A stretch of DNA of 64,000 nucleotides from Sphingomonas sp. S-NIH.Pt15_0812 (GCF_003951315.1 NZ_QLJH01000002.1:124001-188000), one strand, 5' to 3'; positions 30,027 through 40,919 are shown, counted from the first letter of the stretch. Notes: generated by a model from the letters alone, not told the origin. Program-made: numbers and translations.

Positions 30027-30777
30027 GGCCGCGCGCGATCTCGACCTGATCGATGTTCGTCCTGCCTTCACGGTCGAGGATGCGGCGGCGATGGAGGCGC
30101 GCTTCGCGGGCGTCGCCGCGCCCGACATGCTGCGTGAGCTGATCACGGACGAGTTGGCGGGCCGGATCGCCTCCGTCTCGTCCTTCGGCGCCGAGTCGGC
30201 GGTGCTGTTGCACATGGTTGCCGACATCGACCCGGACGTACCGGTGATCTTCACCAACACGCAGAAGATGTTCGGCGAAACGCTGGCGTATCGCGACGAA
30301 CTGTCCGAGCGGCTGGGCCTGACCGACCTGCGCGTGTTCCGGCCCGATCCGCGCCTGTTGCGGTTGAAGGACGACAAGGGCCTGCGCTGGTCCTACGACC
30401 CGGACGGCTGCTGCGAAATCCGCAAGGTGGAGCCGCTGCGGCGCGCGCTCGCGCCCTTCTCGGCCTGGATTTCCGGGCGCAAGGGCTTCCAAGCCGGCAC
30501 GCGCAAGGCCCTGCCCCGCTTCGAGGTCGAGGACGGGCGGCTCAAGATCAACCCGCTCGCCGACTGGCCCAAGGCCGATCTGGAAGCCTATTTCGCCGAG
30601 CACGCGCTGCCCCGCCACCCGTTGGAGGCACAAGGCTATCTGTCGATCGGCTGCGCGCCCTGCACCTCGCGCGTGCAGCCCGGCGAAGACCCGCGCGCCG
30701 GACGCTGGCGCGGCTGGGACAAGGTGGAATGCGGCATCCACCAGGCGGCGACACCCGGCGACGACCCGATTTTCTGA
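30019..30777 (+). CDS. cysH: Assimilatory (phospho)adenylyl-sulfate reductase, iron-sulfur type
   Basis: A 252-residue enzyme that reduces activated sulfate to sulfite. The PP-loop-like SSFGAESAVLLH and the C-terminal ECGIH (Cys238, catalytic) are present. Cys131-Cys132 and Cys212/Cys215 (CAPC) form the double-pair motif that binds a 4Fe-4S cluster in APS reductases and is absent from enterobacterial PAPS reductase, so APS is the likely substrate. It is the last gene of the operon and feeds the sulfite reductase. Confidence 0.93.
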   Translation: MGEAARDLDLIDVRPAFTVEDAAAMEARFAGVAAPDMLRELITDELAGRIASVSSFGAESAVLLHMVADIDPDVPVIFTNTQKMFGETLAYRDELSERLGLTDLRVFRPDPRLLRLKDDKGLRWSYDPDGCCEIRKVEPLRRALAPFSAWISGRKGFQAGTRKALPRFEVEDGRLKINPLADWPKADLEAYFAEHALPRHPLEAQGYLSIGCAPCTSRVQPGEDPRAGRWRGWDKVECGIHQAATPGDDPIF

Positions 30778-30846
30778 TCACTTCCGCTGAGCACCACTGA
30801 ACCGTCACCCCTTCCGCCCGTTGCCGACCCGACAACAGGAGACGGT

Positions 30847-31845
30847 ATGATGACGGATCGGGATTTCTCACGCCGGGACATGATGGCGGGCACGGCGGTC
30901 GGACTGGCGGCGGCGGGCATCGCCGCGCCCGCGGCGGCGCAGCGCGCCAAATCGGCGGCGGGCGCGGCGATGCCCGATCCGCGCACCCGCTATCCGCGCC
31001 CGCCCTTCGACACGGCGATGCAGCCCTTTCCCGGTCTCGCCGGCAAGATGACGCCGCGTCCCGACCATGGCGAAACCAGCTATGTCGGATCGGGCCGTCT
31101 GACCGGACGGCGCGCGCTGGTGACGGGCGGCGACTCGGGTATCGGCCGCGCCGCCGCCATCGCCTTCGCACGGGAGGGCGCGGATGTGGCGATCAGCTAT
31201 CTGCCCGCCGAGGAGGCCGATGCGCGCGAGGTGGTCGCGCTGATCCGCCAGGCGGGGCGCAAGGCGCTGGCCCTGCCCGGCGACATCCAGGACGAGCGCT
31301 GGTGCAACCGCATGGTCGCGCAGACGGTGCGCGAATTGGGCGGGCTCGACCTGCTGGTCAACAATGCCGGCCGCCAGCAGCAGCGCCAGGCGCTGGCCGA
31401 CCTGTCGTCGGAGGATTTCGACGCGACGATGAAGACCAATATCTACGCGATGTTCTGGATCACCAAGGCGGCGCTGCCGCACATGCCGGCCGGCGCATCG
31501 ATCATCCAGACGACCTCGGAACAGGCCTATGACCCGTCCGCCAATCTGGTCGACTATGCGATGACCAAGGCGGCGATGATGAACTTCACCAAGTCGCTCG
31601 CCAAGCAGCTCGGCCCCAAGGGCATTCGCGTCAACGGCGTCGCACCGGGGCCGATCTGGACGCCGCTCCAGGTCGCGGGTGGCGCGACCGCGGAGAAGCT
31701 GCGGGAATTTGGCGGCGACACCTCGCTCGGCCGGCCGGGCCAGCCGGTCGAGCTGGGATCGATCTTCGTCCAGCTCGCTGCCAACGACGCCACCTTTTCG
31801 ACCGGTCAGGTCTATGGCGCCGCCGGCGGGACCGGCCAGCCCTAA
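30847..31845 (+). CDS. SDR-family oxidoreductase with a Tat-type signal
   Basis: A 332-residue short-chain dehydrogenase. Residues 1-32 look like a twin-arginine signal (SRRDMM, hydrophobic stretch, APAAAQ). After a proline-rich linker comes a Rossmann fold with TGGDSGIG, NNAG and the catalytic pair Tyr237/Lys241 (YAMTK). The closest familiar relatives are the GspA39/YghA-type NADP-dependent aldehyde/alcohol dehydrogenases. AGGAG lies 6 bases before the ATG. A periplasmic SDR would need NAD(P) bound before export, so the true location is uncertain. Confidence 0.87.
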   Translation: MMTDRDFSRRDMMAGTAVGLAAAGIAAPAAAQRAKSAAGAAMPDPRTRYPRPPFDTAMQPFPGLAGKMTPRPDHGETSYVGSGRLTGRRALVTGGDSGIGRAAAIAFAREGADVAISYLPAEEADAREVVALIRQAGRKALALPGDIQDERWCNRMVAQTVRELGGLDLLVNNAGRQQQRQALADLSSEDFDATMKTNIYAMFWITKAALPHMPAGASIIQTTSEQAYDPSANLVDYAMTKAAMMNFTKSLAKQLGPKGIRVNGVAPGPIWTPLQVAGGATAEKLREFGGDTSLGRPGQPVELGSIFVQLAANDATFSTGQVYGAAGGTGQP

Positions 31846-31849
31846 GCCT

Positions 31850-32866
31850 TTACCACTCCACGCCGATCTTGCCGAAATGGCCGGCGCTTTGCTCATAGGC
31901 GAAGGCGTCGGCCAGTCGGTCCAGCGGGAAGCGGCGGTCGATCACCGGGTGGATGTCGTTCGCCTCGATCGCGCGGACGAAATCCTGCTGCATCCGCCGG
32001 CTGCCGACGATCAGGCCCTGCAACCTTGCCTGCTTGGCCATCAATGCGGCGGTCGGCACCTCGCCGCTCGCCCCGGTCAGCACGCCGATCAGCGAGATAT
32101 GCCCGCCGACGCGCACCGCCCCGATCGACTGGGCCAGCGTGCCCGGCCCACCGACCTCGACGACATGGTCGACGCCCAGGCCGCCGGTCCAGTCGGCGAT
32201 CGCCCGGCCCCATTCCGGCGTCTCCCGATAGTTGAGCGTGAAGTCCACGCCCAGATCGCGAGCCCGCTCCAGCTTCTCGCCCGAGGAGGAGGTGATCGCC
32301 ACCGTCGCGCCCATCGCCTTGGCGATCTGGAGCGCCCAGATCGACACGCCGCCGGTGCCGAGCAGCAGCACCGTGTCGCCCGCCTTCAGCCCGCCATCGC
32401 CGACCAGCGCGCGCCATGCCGTCAGCCCGGCGGTGGTGATCGTCGCCGCCTCCACGGCGTCCAGATGCTCGGGGGCATGGGTGAAGGCGGTGGCGGCGCG
32501 GACCGCGACTTCCTGCGCGAAGCCGTCGATCCCGTCGCCCGGCGTGCCGGCAAAGTCACCGACCTGCGCGGTGCCGTCCTGCCATTGCGGGAAGAAGCAC
32601 GAGACGACGCGGTCGCCGGGGAGGAATTCGGTCACCCCGTCGCCGACGCTGTCGACCACGCCGGCGCCGTCCGCCAATGGCACCCGGCCCTGCTCCGGGT
32701 CCGGCGCGCCCATCCGGCCGGTCACGACGCCGAGGTCGTGATAGTTGAGCGAGCTGCCATGCAGCGCCACGCGGATCTCCCCCGGTCCCGGCGCCCCCGG
32801 ATCGGGCCGGTCCTCCATCCGCAGTCGATCCAAGCCGGCGGGCGCGCGCACGATCATCGTCTTCAT
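31850..32866 (-). CDS. NAD(P)-dependent alcohol dehydrogenase / quinone oxidoreductase (MDR family)
   Basis: A 338-residue medium-chain dehydrogenase. The N-terminal GroES-like domain (LHGSSLNYHDLGVVTGRMG) lacks the structural-zinc cysteine cluster, and the nucleotide-binding loop reads LLLGTGGVSIWALQIAKAMGA. It therefore belongs to the zinc-free quinone-reductase-like branch; the substrate is unknown. I chose the ATG at 32866, with AAGGAG 6 bases upstream. It converges on the SDR gene with four bases between stop codons. Confidence 0.88.
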   Translation of the reverse strand: MKTMIVRAPAGLDRLRMEDRPDPGAPGPGEIRVALHGSSLNYHDLGVVTGRMGAPDPEQGRVPLADGAGVVDSVGDGVTEFLPGDRVVSCFFPQWQDGTAQVGDFAGTPGDGIDGFAQEVAVRAATAFTHAPEHLDAVEAATITTAGLTAWRALVGDGGLKAGDTVLLLGTGGVSIWALQIAKAMGATVAITSSSGEKLERARDLGVDFTLNYRETPEWGRAIADWTGGLGVDHVVEVGGPGTLAQSIGAVRVGGHISLIGVLTGASGEVPTAALMAKQARLQGLIVGSRRMQQDFVRAIEANDIHPVIDRRFPLDRLADAFAYEQSAGHFGKIGVEW

Positions 32867-33056
32867 CGTCAACTCCTTGCTTCGGTCCGACAACGAGCGC
32901 GCTCCGCAAACTCTCCCTCATCCTGCCGCGGGCCGATATCGATGGGCCGATACGCATGGCTTTACAGTGCGGCGGCGCAGCATCATGACGGATCGTTCAT
33001 CGGGCGCGCCGCCCGCGCGATGGACGGACCAGTTGGCGCGGACGGAGAATGACGAC

Positions 33057-33992
33057 ATGCCGAGTGGATTGGCCGCCTTGCTGGACGATGTGGCGGGGAT
33101 CACCCGCCTCGCCGCCGCCTCGCTCGACGATGTCGGGGCCGCCGCCAGCCGCGCCGGCACCAAGGCGGTCGGCGTGGTCATCGACGATACCGCCGTCACC
33201 CCGCGCTATGTCACCGGCCTGTCGCCCGCCCGCGAACTGCCGATCATCGGCAAGATCGCGCTGGGCTCGCTCCGCAACAAGCTGTTGATCCTCCTGCCGC
33301 TGGCGCTGGTGCTGAGCGCCTTCGCCCCCTGGGCGCTGACGCCGCTGCTGATGATCGGCGGCGCCTATCTCTGCTTCGAGGGGGTGGAGAAGCTGGTCGA
33401 GGCCTTTGGCGGCCATCACGCGACCGAAGAGGCGGCGGAGGGCGCGACCACGCCGGAGGCACTGGAGAAGCAGAAGGTCAGCGGCGCGGTGCGCACCGAC
33501 TTCATCCTGTCGGCGGAGATCATGGCGATCGCGCTTGCGGAAGTCTCGGGCAGCGGCATCGTCGCCCAGGCGGTGGCGCTGGCGATCGTCGCGGTGGCGA
33601 TCACGGTCGGCGTCTATGGCGTGGTCGGGCTGATCGTGAAGCTGGACGATATCGGCCTGCATCTCGCCGGCAAGGACTCAACCGCCGTCCAGGCGATCGG
33701 GCGCGGCATGGTGAAGGCGATGCCGGTCATCATGTCGGCGCTGGCCGCGATCGGCACGGCGGCGATGATCTGGGTCGGTGGCGGCATCCTGGTGCATGGC
33801 ATGGCCGGGCTGGGCTTCGCCGCGCCGGAGCATGTCGTGCATCATGCCGCCGAGACGGCGGCGGGCGCGGTCCCGGCGTTGCACGGCGTGCTGGCATGGA
33901 TCGTCACCGCCATCGGCTCGGCGATCGTCGGGCTGGCCGCGGGCGGGCTGATCGTCGCGCTGCTCCACATGGTGAAGCGCAAGCCGCATTGA
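33057..33992 (+). CDS. DUF808 (YedI-like) inner-membrane protein
   Basis: A 311-residue protein with about five hydrophobic segments (for example LLILLPLALVLSAFAPWALTPLLMIGGAYLCFEG). It starts MPSGLAALLDDVAGITRLAA, and the GTKAVGVVIDDTAVTPRYVTG region is the DUF808 hallmark. Function is unknown; transport or membrane organisation has been guessed for the family. I chose the ATG at 33057, preceded by GGAG, because DUF808 proteins begin at this motif; an upstream ATG would add 24 poor residues. Confidence 0.88.
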   Translation: MPSGLAALLDDVAGITRLAAASLDDVGAAASRAGTKAVGVVIDDTAVTPRYVTGLSPARELPIIGKIALGSLRNKLLILLPLALVLSAFAPWALTPLLMIGGAYLCFEGVEKLVEAFGGHHATEEAAEGATTPEALEKQKVSGAVRTDFILSAEIMAIALAEVSGSGIVAQAVALAIVAVAITVGVYGVVGLIVKLDDIGLHLAGKDSTAVQAIGRGMVKAMPVIMSALAAIGTAAMIWVGGGILVHGMAGLGFAAPEHVVHHAAETAAGAVPALHGVLAWIVTAIGSAIVGLAAGGLIVALLHMVKRKPH

Positions 33993-34010
33993 GCGGCAGG
34001 CTCCCTCCTG

Positions 34011-34112
34011 TTCCCCGGCGAAGGCCGGGGCCCAGTGGGGGAGGTCGAAGTAACGGAGCGCCGTCCGTCGTCACCATCGTCCCCCAACCGGGCCCCGGCC
34101 TTCGCCCGGGAA
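34011..34112. repeat. REPIN-like inverted repeat, copy B
   Basis: TTCCCCGGCGAAGGCCGGGG at 34011 is mirrored by CCCCGGCCTTCGCCCGGGAA ending at 34112, with a 50-60 base spacer. The arms match copies A and C. It lies just after the DUF808 gene. Confidence 0.8.
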
Positions 34113-34135
34113 CGGGACGGGTCAGGCCCAAACGC

Positions 34136-34183
34136 AAAATGCCCGCCGCCGAGCCGCTGTCGCGGATCGGAAGGCAGGCATTT
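34136..34183 (-). terminator. Probable terminator of tRNA-Val
   Basis: On the minus strand AAATGCCTGCC (34173-34183) pairs with GGCGGGCATTT (34137-34147) with one mismatch. TTGCGTTT follows. It starts 16 bases after the mature tRNA end. Confidence 0.5.
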
Positions 34184-34198
34184 GGAAGACCGGGACGA

Positions 34199-34273
34199 TG
34201 GTGGGCGCGACAGGGATTGAACCTGTGACCCCACCCGTGTGAAGGGTGTGCTCTACCGCTGAGCTACGCGCCC
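34199..34273 (-). tRNA. tRNA-Val (anticodon CAC)
   Basis: A 75-base cloverleaf on the minus strand with encoded CCA. Acceptor GGGCGCG/CGCGCCC; anticodon stem CACCC/GGGTG around TTCACAC, giving CAC; T loop TTCAATC. Confidence 0.96.
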
Positions 34274-34290
34274 ATCGTCCGGGAGGCAGC

Positions 34291-34319
34291 CCTTTAGGCG
34301 GTGGTTTTCCGCCTGTCCA
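34291..34319 (-). promoter_or_regulatory. Promoter of tRNA-Val
   Basis: On the minus strand TGGACA (34314-34319), a 17-base spacer and TAAAGG (34291-34296). The following leader contains the same 15 bases, CGTCCGGGAGGCAGC (34276-34290), as both tRNA-Ala genes. Confidence 0.65.
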
Positions 34320-34338
34320 GCCACCTTCCGCAAAAAAA

Positions 34339-34611
34339 TCAGTTCACCGAGTCCTTCAGGATCTTGCCGGCCTTGAACTTGGGCTGGCTGGAGGCCTTGA
34401 TCGTCATCGGCTCACCGGTGCGCGGGTTGCGGCCCGTCGACGCCTTGCGCTTCGACACGGAAAACGTCCCGAAACCGACCAGACGAACCTCGTCACCCTT
34501 GCGCAGGCTGGCGGAAATGGCGTCGAACACCGCCTCCACCGCCTTGGTCGCATCCACCTTGCCGAGCCCCGACGTGTCCGCGACCGTCGCGATCAGCTCC
34601 TGCTTGTTCAT
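34339..34611 (-). CDS. hupB: DNA-binding protein HU
   Basis: A 90-residue nucleoid protein. It starts MNKQELIATVADTSGLGK and contains [23 protein letters not shown], the HU core and DNA-binding arm. It follows lon by 129 bp in the same direction, the common lon-hupB order in Proteobacteria, with its own promoter in the gap. Confidence 0.96.
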   Translation of the reverse strand: MNKQELIATVADTSGLGKVDATKAVEAVFDAISASLRKGDEVRLVGFGTFSVSKRKASTGRNPRTGEPMTIKASSQPKFKAGKILKDSVN

Positions 34612-34674
34612 TGATAAACCCCCAAAATATCGTCACACCGCGCGCCGGAATCGATCCGCGCGGCAAGAAGTCCC

Positions 34675-34703
34675 AATAAGAGCGAGCATTTAGCCCGAGT
34701 CAA
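34675..34703 (-). promoter_or_regulatory. hupB promoter
   Basis: On the minus strand TTGACT (34698-34703), a 17-base spacer and CTTATT (34675-34680), about 60 bp upstream of hupB and downstream of lon. Confidence 0.55.
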
Positions 34704-34740
34704 CCGCCACGCGACGAGGCGACGCGCGGCGGTCTACCCG

Positions 34741-37137
<2,397 letters not shown>

Positions 37138-37329
37138 AAGCTACTCCGGGCGCCGCTCGATCGGCGCTTTTGTCCTATATGGGCGGTGATGCCCCATCCA
37201 TCAATCACCTGCACGGCGGGCCGGTCGCCCCAAGGGTCGCCGCCATGCTCCGGCATAGGCAAAGCCCTCACCATCCTATAGCCTCGGAACGATCCGGGCG
37301 GTCGCCCGTCCCTCTTGTTCGGTCTCGTC

Positions 37330-39045
37330 ATGTTCGCATCAATGCTCGCCCCCCTCGCCCTCATGGCCGCTTCCGCATCGCTCGACACCGCTCCCCCGGC
37401 CAAGGGCACCCCGCCCGTCACCGCACAGACCAAGCGCTCGGGCGGCGTGCGCCCGCCCGAGCAACTGGCGATGCGCTTCGACAGTGCCGACCTAGCATTC
37501 GAGCTATTGCCCGACCGTTACCGGCTGGAGGGGGTGGCCACGCTGGGCTTCACCGCCACCGCGCCGCTCGACCGGCTGGTGATCGATCTCGACCGCAACC
37601 TGCCGGTCCGCGCGATCGCGATCGACGGCGTCGACCTGCCCGCCACCGCCTGGTCCAACCCGGAGGGGCAGCTGGTCGTCCGACTGCCCCGGCCGCTCGC
37701 CGCCGGACAGTCGGTCCGCGCGCGAATCACCTATGGCGGCACGCCGCACGTCGCGGTCCGCGCCCCCTGGGACGACGGCGTCGTCTGGTCGAAGACCAAG
37801 GACGGCCGGACCTGGTTCGGCACCACGGCTGAGGGCTATGGCTGTGACCTGTTCTGGCCCTGCCTCGACTTCCCCAAGGGCGAGCCGGCGGTGGTGACGC
37901 TGCACATCACCGTGCCCAAGGGGTTGAAGGCCCCCTCCAACGGCGTGCTGCTCGGCGTTGATACGCTGCCCGATGGCCGCAGCCTCTGGAACTGGCGTAT
38001 CGCGCATCCCAACACCTATGGCATCGCCCTCAATATCGGGCCCTATGAGGAGATCAGCGGCACCTATAAGAGCCGGTTCGGCAACCGCATCCCGATGTTC
38101 TACTGGTATCTGCCGGGCGAGAAGGCGCAGGCCGAGAAGCTGTTCGCGGAATTCGCGCCGACGCTCGACTTTTTCGAGAGCGTGATCGGCCCCTACCCCT
38201 TCGGCAATGAAAAGGTCGGCGTGGTCGAGACGCCCTACAAGGGCATGGAGCATCAGACGATCAATGCCTATGGCAACGACTATGCCAAGGCGATCGAGGG
38301 ATTCGACTGGCTGTTCCAGCATGAGTTCAGCCATGAATGGTTCGGCAACCAGCTGACCGCCGCCAATTGGGACGATTACTGGCTGCACGAGGGCTATGGC
38401 AGCTATATGCAGCCCGCCTATGGCCGCTGGCGCGAGGGCGAGGCGCGCTATGCCGCGATGATGCAGGGCCAGCGCGGCGGCATCGCCAATCAGGTGCCGA
38501 TCGTGCGCGGCCGCGTCATCACCGAGGAGGAGGTATATGAAGCCAAGGATGGCGGCCCCGGCCTCGACATCTACAACAAGGGCTCGTGGATGCTGCACAC
38601 GCTGCGCGGCCTGATCGGCGACGCCGCCTTCTGGGACGTGACCCGACTTGCCGTCTATGGCCGCACCGATCCGAAGCCGGGCAACTTCCAGCCGCGCTTC
38701 GGCTCGACGGCGGAATATGAGCGCTTCGTCCGCCAGGTGACCGGCCAGGATTACGGCTGGTTCTTCGACGTCTATCTGCGCCGCGCCGCCCTGCCGGAGC
38801 TGGTGACCGAACGCTCGGGCGACCGCATGACGCTGCGGTGGAAGGTTCCGGGCAACGGCCCCTTCCCCTTGCCGGTCGAGGTGCAGGTCGGCGACCGCAT
38901 CACCAGGGTCGCGATGACCGGCGGCCGGGGCGAGCTCGCGGTGCCTGCCGATGCGCATGTGGTGATCGATCCCTTCGCCCGCGTGTTGATGCGTTCGACA
39001 GCAGTCGAGGAGTTGCAGGCATGGCGAAGCGGCAAGACGAAATGA
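37330..39045 (+). CDS. M1-family zinc aminopeptidase (secreted)
   Basis: A 571-residue metallopeptidase with an N-terminal signal-type segment (MFASMLAPLALMAASAS). The zinc site is complete: His331, Glu332 and His335 in HEFSHEW, and Glu354 in WLHEGYGSYM, with the HExxH-x18-E spacing of family M1. A beta-sandwich domain precedes it, but the long C-terminal helical domain of PepN is missing, as in shorter secreted M1 enzymes. It probably trims peptides in the periplasm. A TTG five codons upstream is an alternative start. Confidence 0.92.
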   Translation: MFASMLAPLALMAASASLDTAPPAKGTPPVTAQTKRSGGVRPPEQLAMRFDSADLAFELLPDRYRLEGVATLGFTATAPLDRLVIDLDRNLPVRAIAIDGVDLPATAWSNPEGQLVVRLPRPLAAGQSVRARITYGGTPHVAVRAPWDDGVVWSKTKDGRTWFGTTAEGYGCDLFWPCLDFPKGEPAVVTLHITVPKGLKAPSNGVLLGVDTLPDGRSLWNWRIAHPNTYGIALNIGPYEEISGTYKSRFGNRIPMFYWYLPGEKAQAEKLFAEFAPTLDFFESVIGPYPFGNEKVGVVETPYKGMEHQTINAYGNDYAKAIEGFDWLFQHEFSHEWFGNQLTAANWDDYWLHEGYGSYMQPAYGRWREGEARYAAMMQGQRGGIANQVPIVRGRVITEEEVYEAKDGGPGLDIYNKGSWMLHTLRGLIGDAAFWDVTRLAVYGRTDPKPGNFQPRFGSTAEYERFVRQVTGQDYGWFFDVYLRRAALPELVTERSGDRMTLRWKVPGNGPFPLPVEVQVGDRITRVAMTGGRGELAVPADAHVVIDPFARVLMRSTAVEELQAWRSGKTK

Positions 39046-39302
39046 CCGGGACGGCGCGTTCCGTCGCTCGCGTGGCGGAGATGGCGGCGATCTTCATGAT
39101 CGGCGACGGGATGCTCGGCCTGCTCCAGCCCCGTCGTCACGTCGCCTTATGGCGATCGGACGTGCCCGTGCTCGATGCCCTGGTCCGCCCCTTTGCCGGG
39201 CGGGCCGGGCGGCGGCGCCTCTATGGCGCGGCGCAACTGGTGGCGGGGGTGGTGCTCGCCAGTCGGCTGACGGCAGGTCACACCTTTGATTCTTCAAAAT
39301 GA
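39021..39302 (+). CDS. Small hypothetical protein downstream of the M1 peptidase
   Basis: A 93-residue frame with two weak hydrophobic segments (AAIFMIGDGMLGLLQ and LYGAAQLVAGVVLASRL), presumably a small membrane protein. GAGGAG precedes the ATG at 39021; alternatively the ATG at 39042 overlaps the peptidase stop (ATGA) and would give 86 residues. Either way it is translationally linked to the peptidase. I do not recognise the family. Confidence 0.6.
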   Translation: MAKRQDEMTGTARSVARVAEMAAIFMIGDGMLGLLQPRRHVALWRSDVPVLDALVRPFAGRAGRRRLYGAAQLVAGVVLASRLTAGHTFDSSK

Positions 39303-39556
39303 ATCCGGTTGCCTTTGCACCTAGATCATCCTGTCCTTTACGCGCTCCGCAAGTACCAAAGCGCAATTGCATTCGATACGGATGAATTTCGCGGTAACAT
39401 GTCGAGCGAAAAATAACGGGAGAGAGCTGCCGTCGCAGGCGCTCATCTCCCGACCATCACCGGCCGCTGCCGGTTCGACCGGCGGCTCCACTCCATAACC
39501 CGTTTTATAATTGACGACGCGGTGATTGGTGACGTGCTTGTACACAAGCCGAAGAC
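39303..39556. other. Structured, AT-richer intergenic DNA
   Basis: No convincing protein gene. It holds a minus-strand terminator hairpin (39409-39451), a second small stem (CCGGTTCGACCGG region) and AT-rich patches (TTTTATAATTGAC near 39505). It belongs to the possible small-RNA locus described in the findings. Confidence 0.45.
39409..39451 (-). terminator. Second minus-strand terminator-like hairpin
   Basis: GGGAGATGAGC and GCTCTCTCCC (minus strand) pair with a one-base bulge, and GTTATTTTTCG follows. It lies about 110 bases beyond the first terminator at 39557. Confidence 0.5.
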
Positions 39557-39583
39557 AAAAAAAAGGCCGGGACAAGCCCGGCC
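39557..39583 (-). terminator. Strong intrinsic terminator downstream of the cation antiporter
   Basis: Perfect 7-base arms GGCCGGG/CCCGGCC (39565-39571 and 39577-39583) are followed on the minus strand by eight consecutive U residues. It lies about 155 bases after the antiporter stop codon. Confidence 0.85.
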
Positions 39584-39650
39584 GAAAAGTTTTTAGGAGA
39601 GGATGCCTGAAAGGCACGGCTCTTGTGCATCGCAGCACGTGGTTAAGCAA
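39584..39650 (-). ncRNA. Candidate small RNA or 3'-UTR-derived RNA ending at the U8 terminator
   Basis: Read on the minus strand, a short stem-loop (TGCCT-TTC-AGGCA, plus coordinates 39604-39616) is followed by unpaired CCTCTCCT (39595-39602), complementary to ribosome-binding sites, and then the U8 terminator. Stem, CU-rich seed and poly-U tail is the usual layout of Hfq-dependent RNAs. No clear promoter is seen, so it could be processed from the antiporter mRNA. The same bases read on the plus strand form AGGAGAGG-ATG, so an alternative is a plus-strand leader. Confidence 0.3.
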
Positions 39651-39737
39651 TTGCTCGTTCGACCATCAAGAATGCAAAAAAGGCAATCGCGTCTGCGTTC
39701 CGCGGCGACGCTAGCTTTTTCCGACGTGCCACCAGGG

Positions 39738-40862
39738 TCATGGCACCACGGTCACGAATAGATAGGCGGCGAAGATCACCAAATGGACGACGCCTTGCAA
39801 CACCGTGGTCTTGCCGTTGCCCAATGACAGGGTGGCCACGAACAGCGATACGGCAAGCAGGGTCATGCTCTTCCCGCTGATCCCCAGCGCCAGGGGCAGG
39901 CCGAGGACCAGCGACACGATGGCGACCGCGGGGATCGTCAGTCCGATCGTCGCCAGCGCCGATCCCAGCGCCAGGTTGAGGCTGGTCTGCAGGCGGTTGC
40001 GCTTGGCCGCGCGATAGGCCGCCAAGCTCTCGGGCGCGAGCACCAGCGCGGCGATGATGACGCCGACCAGCGCCAGCGGCAGCCCCGCCCCCAGGATCGC
40101 CGCCTCGACGGTCGGCGACAACGCCTTGGCGAGCAGCACCACGACGACCAGCGCGATCAGCAACACGCCGAACGCGCTCCATGCGGCGGCATCGGTCGGC
40201 GGCGCGGCATGGGCATCGTGCGGCAGGCTCTCGCCCGAGGGCAGGAAATAGTCGCGATGCCGCACCGTCTGCACCATCACGAACGTGCCGTAGAGGATCA
40301 GGGACACCACCGCCACGAACAGGAGTTGCGATGGCGCATAAGTCGGCCCCGAGGTGGAATCGGTATAATTGGGCAGGACCAGCGACAGCACCGCCATCGC
40401 CGCCAGCACGCACAGGGCGGCGCTCACCCCGCGCAAGGTGAAACGCTGCTCGCCGTGCCGGATGCCGCCCGCCAGCAGGCAGAGCCCTACGATGAAGTTG
40501 AGGATGATCATGATCGCCGCGAACACCGTGTCGCGCGCCAGCGAGGAGGCGTCGCCCGCATCGGAGAGCATCAGGCTGACGATCAGCGAGACCTCGATCA
40601 CCGTCACCGCGATCGCCAGGACCAGCGTCCCGAAGGGCTCGCCGACCCGGTGCGCCACCACTTCGGCATGGTGGACGGCGGCGAGCACGCTGCCGATCAA
40701 GACGACGATCGCCGCCACCGTGCCGATCGTGCCGAGCTTCGCCAGCGACGTGACGATCGCCGCCACCCCGAGCATCGGGAACACCAATGTCCACCAGGGC
40801 AGGGTCAGTCTTTGCAACAAGGCCCGCTTGGCCCCCTGTGGTACGATCACCTCTTCCGCCAT
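39738..40862 (-). CDS. ChaA-like calcium/proton (cation) antiporter
   Basis: A 374-residue inner-membrane transporter with about eleven hydrophobic segments. Two related repeats carry the CaCA-type acidic motifs: AIAVTVIEVSLIVSLML in the first and GLTIPAVAIVSLVLG in the second. Overall length and motifs fit ChaA, which exports Ca2+ (and Na+ or K+) in exchange for protons. I chose the ATG at 40862 with GGGAGG 4 bases upstream. It is monocistronic and ends in a long 3' region with the strong terminator. Confidence 0.88.
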   Translation of the reverse strand: MAEEVIVPQGAKRALLQRLTLPWWTLVFPMLGVAAIVTSLAKLGTIGTVAAIVVLIGSVLAAVHHAEVVAHRVGEPFGTLVLAIAVTVIEVSLIVSLMLSDAGDASSLARDTVFAAIMIILNFIVGLCLLAGGIRHGEQRFTLRGVSAALCVLAAMAVLSLVLPNYTDSTSGPTYAPSQLLFVAVVSLILYGTFVMVQTVRHRDYFLPSGESLPHDAHAAPPTDAAAWSAFGVLLIALVVVVLLAKALSPTVEAAILGAGLPLALVGVIIAALVLAPESLAAYRAAKRNRLQTSLNLALGSALATIGLTIPAVAIVSLVLGLPLALGISGKSMTLLAVSLFVATLSLGNGKTTVLQGVVHLVIFAAYLFVTVVP

Positions 40863-40919
40863 GCCGCCTCCCTTTTGCATTCACCGAACCAATGCCCCGG
40901 CGACGCGAAAAGGTTCCGG

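Noticed and set aside
39321..39650. 109-codon minus-strand frame
   Set aside because: It runs through two terminator hairpins and has atypical codon use and no ribosome-binding site.
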